From: Sternotherus odoratus
Lineage: Eukaryota > Chordata > Testudines > Kinosternidae
Reading direction: 5' to 3'
DNA: 64,000 nucleotides
Assembly (NCBI GenBank): GCA_032164245.1
Contig: JAVMKO010000001.1
Span: 74,397,892-74,461,891 of the forward strand
A program made the position numbers and the translations under genes. The notes beneath the pieces were generated by a model, which did no database searches, had not been told where the DNA came from, and saw only the letters and a program-made list of their open reading frames with translations. Shown in pieces: positions 12,547-23,043 of the stretch; the first letter of the stretch is position 1; each line of letters begins with the position of its first letter.

Positions 12547-13599
12547 CTAGCGAAAATACCGGGCGTTGCTTGGGTCAGTCGGAGGTGAGAGGGGGCAGAG
12601 AGCAAACCTGACACCCCCACCTCACTTACCCCTCGACCAACCCCGACTCACATTTTCTCCCCCCCACCCAAACCCAACACCCCGTCACCCCCCTACCAAC
12701 ACCCCCTGACCAACACCCACACCTCACCCCCGGAGACCAAACCTGACACACCCACCTCACTTTCCCCCCCAACCAAACCCGACACCCCTACCTACCACCA
12801 CAAACAAACCCGACACCCACACCTCACTTACCCCTCGACCAACCCCGACACCCCTCCTCACCCCCCCAAACAAACCCAACACCCCCACCTTACCCCCCCA
12901 CCGAACCCAACACCCCCTGACCAAAACCAACACCCACCCCTCACCCACCCTGACACCTTCCTACCCTCCCTAGACCAAACCCAACACCCCCGGCTCACTT
13001 ACCCCCCGACCAAACCCGACACCCCCACCTCACCCCCTGACCAAACCCGACACCCCTACCTCACTTATCCTCCGACCAAACCCAACTCGGGTCCATCTGA
13101 GGTGGGGAGGGGGCAGAGAGCTGAGCGAGTGCGGGGTCCGTTGGAGGGGGGAGGGGGCAGAGAGCTGAGTGAGTGCGGGGTCCGTTGGAGGGGGGAGGGG
13201 GCAGAGAGCTGAGCGAGTGCAGGGTCCGTTGGAGGGGGCAGAGAGCTGCGCTAGTGCGGGGTCCGTTGGAGGGGGGAGGGGGCAGAGAGCTGAGCGAGTG
13301 CGGGGTCCGTTGGAGGGGGAAGAGAGCTGAGCGAATGCGGGGTCCGTTGGAGGGGGTATTATGATATCATAACTATGTCACAGAGAACAGCAGCTGCCCA
13401 GCTGATGTGATTGGCCTTTAAATAATTTCACCCCTGGGGGGGCGTCAGAGGTGAGATTTGAAAAATTTTCGACTCTTACCCTGATTAGGACCCTAAGACC
13501 TCTAACTGTACCAAATTTCAAGTCTCTAGCTCAAACGGTGTGGAAGGAGTAAGTGCACGTACATACACGCATACACCATTTGACTTTTATATATATAGA
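12547..13599 (-). mobile_element. Non-autonomous Helitron, copy B
   Basis: Read on the minus strand it starts TCTATATATATAAAAG at 13599 and ends CTAG at 12550-12547, flanked by A and T as expected. A hairpin built on the CCAAGCAACGCCCGG region precedes the CTAG end. It contains a C-rich minisatellite (12,600-13,080) and a tandem array of a roughly 43-bp unit containing GGGGCAGAGAGCTGAGCGAG (13,095-13,345). It keeps the empty site of the hAT that interrupts copy A (near 13,500). Confidence 0.85.
13095..13345. repeat. Tandem array inside Helitron B
   Basis: Roughly six imperfect units, each containing GGGTCCGTTGGAGGGGG and GCAGAGAGCTGAGCGAGTGC. The same unit appears once or a few times in copies A and C, so the array length differs between copies. 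Confidence 0.8.
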
Positions 13600-13924
13600 T
13601 ATCTGTTTCAGAAGGAATTAAACCTTCTGTCTCTTCTTGCTGTGTCCCTGGGTTGGAGGTTTTATGTGATGACAAAGGCAGGGAAAATTAAAACTGGTGA
13701 AGGATTTGTCGTTTTTGTTTGTTTGTTTTTAAAATAGATTTATTTCAAAAGAGAAATTGTCAAGATGTTGATGGAGAGAATCTGGGGTGAACTAGGCACA
13801 GTGCTCTGCAGATTTCTAGTACAGTAGCAACTTCATGAGTGAATTATATGCGGTGTTACTAGCAGGTGTGTAACTGTACTGGAAATACTAGAAAACATAT
13901 TAGAAAGAGGAGGAGGAGGAGAAG

Positions 13925-14285
13925 GCATGGTCTTGTGGGTAAACCACAGGACTAGGAACTAAGGAGATGGGGAACTTTGTTCTCTCCTTCAGACTACAAG
14001 TAACCTTCATTAAGATCAAGAAGAGTCACTCATATCCTGAGGGAGGGTTCAGAATTACATATCTGGATCCTGTTCCTTCTCTGCCACAGAATGTTCTGTT
14101 TGACTTTGGGCAAATTAGTTACTGCTCCAGGCCTCAGTTTCCTCTTCTGTAAAGCAGGGAAAAGAAAATGTAGCTCCATTCCAGGAAGGCTATGAGGGTG
14201 AATGTGTTAACACTGGTCAGCAGCTTTGAGATCCTCACATGGAACGTGCTGTAGAAATGCAAAGGGTTATTCTTTTTATTATTAA
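13925..14285 (+). repeat. MIR-like SINE
   Basis: The order of phrases is that of MIR elements: GTGGGTAAACCACAGGACTAGG near the head, then CTTTGGGCAAATTAGTTACT, CCTCAGTTTCCTCTTCTGTAA and finally TTTGAGATCCTCACATGGAA. It is degenerate and truncated. Confidence 0.65.
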
Positions 14286-14457
14286 AAAGCTCCCAGCCAC
14301 AGCTCAGTTCAGGCTTGTAACTTCCCTAAAGATTGAATCCTCCTTTACCTTGATCATCTGGGTTCTTTGTGTTTCAAGCAGTTCAGTTTTTATTCTGTCA
14401 AGAAGATTTTTGTTCAAAATAATGATGATGGCTCTGATTTTATGCGGAGAACTAGGT

Positions 14458-14580
14458 AGGGTGACCAGATGTCCTTATTTTATAGGGACAGTCCTGATAT
14501 TTGGGGCATTTTCTTCTATATTTGCCTATTACTCCCCATCCCCTGTCCCGATTTTCCACACTTGCTGTCTGGTCACCCTA
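14458..14580. mobile_element. Short hAT MITE (TAGGGTGACCAG family), copy 1
   Basis: Inverted tips TAGGGTGACCAGA and TCTGGTCACCCTA enclose 123 bp. The flanks are GAACTAGG (14450-14457) and GAATTAGG (14581-14588), an 8-bp target duplication with one mismatch. A second copy lies at 58159-58289 with its own duplication. Confidence 0.8.
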
Positions 14581-14712
14581 GAATTAGGCAATCGCGGGGA
14601 TCGACCTGGATGTCTGAGCTCACAGGATTGAGGCTAATAATTGTCACGGCCAGGTAATGAATCTTCTGCTGCAGGCAACAAGACAGAATCCAAGAGTTGC
14701 CCTGCTCAGGCC

Positions 14713-15261
14713 CAGGGCCGGCGACAGGGGGGTACTACGGGTACAGCTGTACCGGGCACTCCCGACTTTAGGGGGGCCCCGGTACACAGCTGTACCCGTT
14801 GGAGAGCGGGGAAGGGGCAGGGAGGCAGCGCGGCTCTCCCCCAGACAAGCGAGCCTGGCCCCAGCAGGAGCTGTGAGCCCGGCCGGCGGCAGCAGCGCTG
14901 GGGGGGGGGGAGAAAGGGCGGCTCACGTGCTGCCTGGGGGAGGAAGGGGGAGCGCCGGCTGGGCTGGGGGGGGGGCCCGGCTGGGCTGGGGGGGGCCCCC
15001 ATCCGCTGTCGGCTGGGCTGGGGGGAGGGGAGCGCGGGCTGGGCTGGGCTGGGGGGGGGGCCCGGCTGGGCTGGGGGGGCCCCCATCCGCTGTCGGCTGG
15101 GCTGGGGGGAGGGGAGCGCGGGCTGGGCTGGGCTGGGGGGGGCCGGCTGCGGATGGGGGGGCCCCCATCCGCTGTCGGCTGGGCTGGGGTGGGCCCGGCT
15201 GGGCTGGGGTGCCCCCAAACTATCAGAGTAGGGGGCCCCCAAATTTCTGTCGCCAGCCCTG
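14713..15261. mobile_element. Non-autonomous GC-rich hAT, second copy of the CAGGGCYGGCGACAG family
   Basis: Terminal inverted repeats CAGGGCCGGCGACAG and CTGTCGCCAGCCCTG enclose 549 bp. The perfect 8-bp duplication CTCAGGCC lies at 14705-14712 and 15262-15269. It shares ends and the GTACAGCTGTACC motif with the hAT at 2174-3100, but its minisatellite is a different one (GGGCTGGGCTGGGG units, about 14,950-15,220). The long frames across it are composition artefacts. Confidence 0.9.
14950..15220. repeat. GC-rich tandem repeat inside the hAT
   Basis: Units of about 100 bases recur. Each contains GCCCCCATCCGCTGTCGGC and GGGGAGGGGAGCGCGGGC, with variable G runs between. Confidence 0.8.
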
Positions 15262-15269
15262 CTCAGGCC

Positions 15270-15993
15270 CCTGCTTCAGAGGAGGCAAGGGCTTGTCTTG
15301 TCACAGGACTTCTGCTTGTTCCTGCTTCTCCCAAAATGAGAGGCTGATTCCATTCAGCCGTGCATCCTTCCCAAGGTTCCCAGGCAGGATCAGGTATTCA
15401 TGTGGAACTGGCAATGGTACATCCACTTTACTAGTTACTTTGCTATAAGCTTCTTTTCTGAACAAGAGCTCCAGAGAGTAAGCTTGCTTCTGTCTGGATC
15501 CAGCTCTTTTTAATTCTCCTAGCCTGTCTACATAAAGACAAGAGATAGTGTTTTAAAATGGGTTAGCCAACATGTTTTAGGCTTTTGTGCTTACCGTAGA
15601 CTAGTTCATCTATTAAGGATGACGGTCCAGAAATCTGGATATTTGATGCAAATAATGCTGTGCCACACCTACATTTTTGGTATATCCGCACAGTTTGTCT
15701 TTTTTATTTTGACTTGAAAAGTTGTATTTATTTTCTGCTCCTGTTTCTTCCCTCGACAGTATCATTTGCTTTGTTCCCTTCAGGGGGACACTCTGTCTCT
15801 CTCTGCGGGGGACTGTTTCAGACACATCTTCCCAGCTCCCTCATGCCTGCAATCAGAGACCCACTCCAAGCTCTGCCCAGCCATTGCTGCTCCTCCTCTC
15901 CCCAAAGTCCCAGCTTCCACTGTGAAAGCCGCTCACGTGGGTGCAAGATACTCCCCTCCCCCCTGCACCCCACAGTCTGTGCGTCTGGCTGAA
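15270..15993 (+). promoter_or_regulatory. Candidate promoter/5'UTR region of the SLC23A4-like gene
   Basis: This stretch lies directly before the proposed start codon. The last 200 bases are C/T-rich and less repetitive than the surroundings. No clear TATA box or CpG island is seen, so the start site is unresolved. Confidence 0.25.
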
Positions 15994-16000
15994 ATGGAAG
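15994..16000 (+). CDS. SLC23A4: Putative first coding exon (start codon) of the SLC23A4-like gene
   Basis: The exon reads ATG GAA G followed by a good donor (GTGAGC at 16001). The start context is strong, with G at -3 and G at +4. Joined to the acceptor AG at 16380-16381 it gives M-E-D-G-D-Q in the frame of the next exon. Joined to the nearer AG at 16373-16374 it would give an immediate TGA, so this model needs the second AG. Another upstream first exon of phase 0 joined at 16375 cannot be excluded. The sequence from about 15,780 to 15,993 would be 5'UTR. Confidence 0.4.
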
Positions 16001-19000
16001 GTGAGCTGCTCTGCACACCCACTTCTATCCAGGGATGTTCCAAGAGGGAGCCTTTCTTTCTTGTCAGGGCTGGGTTAGCCTTAGGGGTGTGGCAGGGCAG
16101 TCGACCCCACCATCTCCTGGGGTAGGCGGTGCAGCTTTAACAAGGGCTCCCTTGCCAGCACCTCACTGGGTCTCTTGTTTCTTGGTTGAGCAGAATTCCA
16201 GGTTGGTGGGCACCAGGTTGGAGTTAGCATGAATTAAATTACCCCCCTTCTCACACATTGACAAGAACCTGAAAGACGTACATAGATCTCTCTGAAGTCA
16301 ATGAGAGTTTCAGGTGATGAAAACCTCTCTGAATGAGGCTCTACCTGAGCAATGTTCTGAACTGGTCCCTACAGGTTGAAGATGGAGACCAATACAGTGC
16401 CTTGTCTGAACTTGATGCCGAGGGCCCAAAGGAAAAGAAGAAAGACCAGGGCAAGAACTGCAGTACACTAGTGTACTCTGTCACCGATATTCCCCCGTGG
16501 TACCTCTGCATCCTGCTAGGGATTCAGGTGAGACTAGCAAGAACATGGTGGAATGGGGGTGGTCAGAGGTTTATTGGTTTGTTCATAGCCGTGTTTAACA
16601 AGGAAAATGTGAATTAGGAAATGGCTCATATTTATGGCCATGCCTGAAATCATCTGATTGGCTGTTGGTGACGTCAAGTCATCCCTGGTAAGTGCATGGA
16701 GTCAGGTTTTTTCAGTTGATCTATATTTACATTGTGCTCGGTGCAGTACAGACAGGCAGATGCAGTCCCAGACCCGAGCTTGCATTGAATAACGGCAGTG
16801 TTACAGAGTTATGGGAGATATCTAAAGGTGCCAGGCCATCTGTGACGCCATTGCAATAAAGGCTAAGCAGAAGTAGCACGAAGAAGAAACTATACAGCTT
16901 CTCTCAGTTTATAGGACTGTGCGAGAGAAATACATCCAACTTGGGTGATACAGTGCAGGCCAATGGAGTAGGATATCTATATGGTAAGATGCGTAGCAAT
17001 GCTTCAGCTAAGATAGTGATGCTGACTTTGTTTGGACACTGATGGATAGTTTCTGCTGGGCAGGTACTGAGCCCTTTTTCATGCCAGTCTTTTCTCTTTG
17101 GTTCTTAGCACTACCTGACAGCTCTTGGAGGTCTTGTAGCCATCCCTCTGATCCTGGCCAAAGAGTTTTGCCTGCAGCACGACCCCCTGAGTCAGGGTCA
17201 CCTGATCAGCACCAGCTTCTTTGTCTCGGGAATTTGTACTCTCCTTCAAGTTCTCTTTGGAGTCAGGTAGGCAAATCCCTTGCGATATAACCTTGTGATG
17301 TTATCGACATGAACTGTGACCGTATAGATCATTCTTGCAACCAGGGTCCTATGGTTGCACCAAGTCTTGTACAGGGGAGGCCAAGTGGGGTGTCTGTGGG
17401 AAGGTTGTAGTTTGCTGGTTGTTATTTTGCTATCTATATGTGTGTATCATATTTTTATTGGAAATTATATATGTGAATGATTCAGCTTTTGCAGGCCAAC
17501 ACCATTGTTTACATGTTAGTTTGAATGTTCCCAGGAAAGCTCAGAGGTGGACTGGCATTTCCCCAAATCCATTGTCAGTTAAGTGTTTCTTGCTGGGTAC
17601 TTACTGAGAAGAGTCCTTTCTCAAGAAGCTGACCAAATGCTTCACTGAGGCTACTTAGAATCAAACAAGGACATAGCCACTATTCATGTGACTTGTTCAG
17701 GTGACTGCAAACTCCATCTTGTTGAGGGGATTTTACACAGGAGAACAAAGGGGGTTCCATCCGAAGAGAAAGACTATATAAGGCCCTGGGGAAGCCCCTC
17801 CATTTTGTCTTCAGCTGACTCAAAAGATAGCCTCTCCACCCCAAAGGGATGCCTGAAAGAAACTGGAACAAAGGACCGTAATCTTTAGGGGTGTGAGTGA
17901 TCGCTGGACCCAGAGCAGGAAGGCGTCTAGTCTGTCAAAGAAGCTTATTGGAACATCTCTGAGGGTGAGATTTATCTGCATTTAGTTTCCTACTGTATTA
18001 GGCTTAGACTTGTGTGTTTTTGTTTTATTTTGCTTGGTAATTTACTTTGTTCTGTCTGTTATTACTTGGAACCTCTTAAATCCTACTTTTTATATTTAAT
18101 AAAATCACACTTTGCCTATTAATTAACCCAGAGCACGTAATTAATACCTGGGGGAGCAAAAAGCTGTACATATCTCTCTATCAGTGTTAGAGGATGATCA
18201 GTTTGAGTTTACCTTGTATAAGCTTTATACAGAGTAAAACAGATTTATTTGAGGTTTGGATCCCATTGGATACTGGGTATGTTGGTGCTAAAGACAGGAA
18301 CACTTTCTAAGCCATTTTCTAAGATGTCTGCAGCTTTTGGGGGATGTGGTTCAGACCTGGGTCTGTGTTTGTATCAAGATAGTGTGTCTGGCTCAACAAG
18401 ACAGGGCACTGATGTCCCAAGCTGGCAGGGAAAACAGGTTCAGAGGTAGTCTCACCACATCAGGTGACAGCCCCAAAGGGGTCTCTATGACCAAACCCAT
18501 CACAAACCTATTCAAAGGTGGTGAAAGTAATTTGGAGGCTGTAATTGCAGTTAGTTAATTGTGATGCATGTTAACGAATGAGAATGATTTGCTATTTGGG
18601 GCTGTTAGAGCATGTTCCAGAGCACATAGAACTATAGGAGTGACAAAGAGTCCTATGGAACCTTAAAGACTAACAAATGTATTGGAGCAAAGGCTTTCGT
18701 GGGCTAGTACCCACTTCATCGGATGCATGAACTATAGGGACATCCTTTTGCTACAGATCAGTGGAGCAACGACTCATGAAATGGTGTTCTAAGTGGAAGC
18801 TGGAAAAATAAACTCTGCTACCATGCTCTGTGCTTTGAGATGTGGAAAAATACCAGGGACCATTTACTTTCATCCAGCACTGGCACTAGGACTAAATCAT
18901 TAAGTGATAAACATTCTCTGTATGCAGCAAAGAAGACAAAGGAATTGACCATGGTTATGGGGTGAGCCTGTGAAAAGATTTCTCAGAAGACCGGGGGATG

Positions 19001-22000
19001 TGGAGTAGAGCAGAGGGATGGCATGACGTGCACCCTGCAGGGGCAAAGTGCAACCTCCATGATAGGTCTGAAAGTCTTAACAGCTTCCTCTGAAGCTAAT
19101 GCTGGGCCGGTTTTGGAGGGGAGAGATGGAAATCATGCACCTTTTCAAGAGGTTATAGCTGGCCTTGGAGGATGAATGAAGAAGTGGAAAGGGGAGAATT
19201 TTCACTCTGATTACCCTTGTGGGCCAGATTGTAAACTGGTAGAGATCAGCCTAGTTTTGCTGACTTTAGAGGAGTTGTACCAGTTTCCACCAGCTGAGGA
19301 ATTATCCTTCAGTCTGGGTTATCAGCAAGGGATGCAGCTGCACTGCGTTAAGTGCTAGTGTAGACAGGATAAAACCATTATCAATATTGCCTCACGAAGA
19401 CTTGCCTCAACTAGTTGCTAAAATGGTGCTGGATACAGTTTTATCCCATCTGTTTATATTGAAACTGTTTTCGATGCTGGGTTAGCAGGACCCATTGTCA
19501 GTAGCCAGTAAATTTTCCTAGGTTCAAGAATAACAGCCGTGTTAGTCTGTATCCGTAAAGAAAGCGAGGAATACTTGTAGCACCTTAGAGACTAACTAGT
19601 TTATTTCAGCATAAGCTTTCGTGAGCTATAGCTCACTTCATCGGATGCATAGAATGGAACAGAAGTAAAATGCATTTATACACACAAAGAAAAAGAAAAG
19701 AAAAAAATTGTGCATTAGCATACCAACTCTAAGAGGGCTGTTAAATGTAGATGGTCCATTATCACTAGGAGAAAAAAAACACCTTTTGAGAAGGTCAATG
19801 GCTCAGTTAATGGCCAACCCTTGTGACTACTTCAGGAGCACATTTTGGAAAAAATCCCTTCAGAGGCATTTTGTGGAGCAGTGGGAGTTTCACCCAGAGG
19901 AAAGAGCTGGTGCAGCACTTGGTATGTTTTTACTGAAGAGTTATCTCAGGTGATCAGCACCCAAATCTGAGCACCTGCATTAGCCTAGCCTGGGTCTGAG
20001 CAATCACACCACAAAGCCATATCCAAGTTACAGAGGCCCAGATCCTCAATGAGATTGAGGCATCCAAGTCCTATGGGAGTTCTCAGTGAATTGTGGGAGA
20101 ACTTGTCTGTTCTTTTGGGCACACGTGGGGAACTGTGGGAAGGTGTGGGAAGACTAGGAGCACTTGAGTGATTTAGCCTGCATCCTCACTGCAAAGTGGG
20201 TGGGCTACCCACCCAATGGAAAGCCCCATTTGTACTTTAGCTTACAGTCCCGGAAAGGGTAGCTAGCCTGGGTTAAAAGTACCACCAAACTTGTGTGTGA
20301 AAGTTTTGAGTGTGGGTGGGGAGGGGAAGGGGCAACACCCAAGTAAGATACCTGGTTAATTCTGTAGTGAAGATGATGCACTGTGTGTATTTTTGTACCA
20401 CTTGTTAATCTGGGACTGCAGGGTGTGACAGAGTGCTGAGGCCTGACAGGTGGGTCAGCACTCTGATCACTGAAGCCTCAATTTATTTCCCCAGAGATGG
20501 CTGATTGAGAAGCTGCGGGAGGTAAGGCTCTCAGCTGGCTAACTTGATAAAAGCCAGGAAGGAAGCATTACAAGGTGTGTAAGGAGCTCAAAATGAAAGA
20601 ACCTCCTAAGAGAGGACGATCTCCTTCCTAGAGCTCTGGTAAAGGGGGATTGAAAGACCGTAGGGATGTAAATCTGATGTTGCACTGTATAGTGCCAGTG
20701 GAAGGATTTAGAATAAAATAGACTGAACACTGAAAGTGGGTCTGAGTAGTTTCTGGGGGATCAAAGGATGGGGTCAGAGCATTGCACTGATGCAATTGGG
20801 GTTTGTCCTGTGATCCTGATTCTCCCTGCATGTGGTGGTTTGAAAGTTTGTTGGGGAAAGTCGGGGCAAAGACTCAGTACCTGGGCATGGAGAAGACCCT
20901 ATAGTTGGTGAGGAGCTGCAATGGATGATGCAGACCTTCCAGAAGTCCCACCAATTTGACAGAGAATCCCTGATAGCTTGGGAGGTGGAACCTACAGCAG
21001 TTCATCAGTAACAACAGTTGGTCCAGAAAGGGCAAGTCCCATGGGGGGGGGGGGGGGAGAGTGGGAGTCCTACACATGAATGGTTCTTGTACAACATGGG
21101 CCCAACTGGTGCATTTCTATTAACACATGAGAAAGTAGCCATGGCAGCTGGTTGAGGTCCTCCAGGTGGTACCAAATTTCATGGGGGAGGGTCTGGTGGC
21201 TTATGTCTCCCTGAGTAAAGAGCAGGCCTATGAGGTTGTGAAGGTGGCCATTTTAGAGTGGACCGGGCTTTCTGCAAAAAAAAAATAAAAAAAAAAAATA
21301 CCAGCAGAAATTTCAGACTGCTGGGTGGACCAAAATGGCACAACCCAGGGCACATGCCCAAAAGCTGCCAGCCAGGTTTAAGTCTAGACACTTGAACTAT
21401 TGACCAGGTGATGTGGAACAATTTCTCCAGAGCCTCCCGGGGAGTACCCGACTCTGGGTGAGCAGCATCAGCCGACCACCTTGGAGGCTGCAATTAGACT
21501 CTCAGGAGAGTTCTTGGAAGTCGACTTTCCCAGAAAAGGGGTCTGCCCACCTATGTGCCTGGAGTAAGGAGAAGGGGTAGTGATAAGAACTCTGACTGGA
21601 AGAGGAGGAGGCGAAAGGTAGTCAGGGAAAAGGAGGATTGTGCTTTCAGTGTGGTCTGATCATATAAAATGGGACTGCCCGGAGGTGGAATGTGGATTGC
21701 AGCTTTCTGCAGATGGACTGGGACTCTTGGGGATGTGGCTAAGAGCAAAATGGGGACCATTCCTATAAAAGTGAAATAGAGACCTCAAAAGGGGAGAGTG
21801 GCTCGAGCCTCGGGACGTTAATTGATCCAGGGGATTTAATGAAGCCTCCTTGATGAGAAAGTAGAGATAAAATGGGTTGATGGGGAGAAGCTGTGCCAAA
21901 TGGCAGAGGTATCCCTAGAAGTAAAAGGAAAATTTGGGTGGAAGTAAGTGGGAATAATGGAGAGAATACCTCATCCAGCAGTAGTGGGTTAGCCTGGAGC

Positions 22001-22999
22001 ATCTTCCCTTATAGGAAGAAACAGGGGAGCCAAGACCCCACATGGAACAAAAAAGGGGAAATAATGAAGAAGGGACCAAGTTAGCAGAATTAGACTGCCC
22101 TAGATAGAATGAAATAAGTCACAAAGAAGATTAAACCAGGCTAGGTGAAAAGGAAAAGGTACAACTGGGGTGAAAGAAGAGAAATTCGAGCTTTGTCCCA
22201 GGGGTTGGGCAGTCCTGGGAACCTAGGCCACAGAAAAGGTGAGGGGAAGAACCCAAGGGACAGTTGGTGGGGAAAGAAGAGAACTGGAGGCCTTCAGTGG
22301 TCCCCAAACTTTTGAGCGCCACGCCCCCCTTTCTGCTGTCCACACCTCCTCCTCCCCCCACAAGCTAGGGCCAGGAGTGGGGCCGTGTCTCTGGGGGAGG
22401 TGAGGTATGAAGAGGGATTAGAGGGACAAGGCTGGGGTGGTCTGGTGCCAGGAGCATGGCCAGAGTCATGATTAGAGGCCAAGGCTGGAGGGGCAGTGGG
22501 GGGCAGAGGCATGGCCAGGAGTGGAGCCATGCTGAGCCTGGGGACAAGAATAGGCATGGGACTGGGACATGGGAGCTGGGACATGGCTGTGGGCAGAGCT
22601 GGGGTGGGGAGGGACTGGGTGACCCTCCCTCCAAGGGGCTGGCCTGGGCCTCACTGTGCCCCCCCTATAAGGTGCCTCTGTGTGCTGCTGGGGGCATGAA
22701 CCCCTCTAGTTTGGGGACCTCTACCTTAGAAGGAGAAGAATAAGGGGGAAACAACATGCTGTACCCCAGGACCAGGAGAAAGAGGCTAAAAAGACCTACA
22801 GGATGTCCATGATGTGAAGTTCTGAGGGCTGAAACTGAGTTATAGGGGATCCCCTCTCCTCACAATACAATTTCTGTGTGTGTGTGTTGGGGGGGGGGGG
22901 AAATGGAGGGACCAGAAATGGGACCCTACAAGCCTAACCTGGAGGCAAAAGGGAATCTAAAGAGGCAAGTGCCTCTTGCAAGGCGGGGGTGGAGGGGAG

Positions 23000-23043
<44 letters not shown>

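Noticed and set aside
13095..13345. Regular repeats as a CRISPR array
   Set aside because: This is a vertebrate Helitron minisatellite with no unique spacers of constant length.
14641..15448. Frames of 178-263 codons over the second GC-rich hAT
   Set aside because: Same cause: low-complexity GC repeats between hAT ends.
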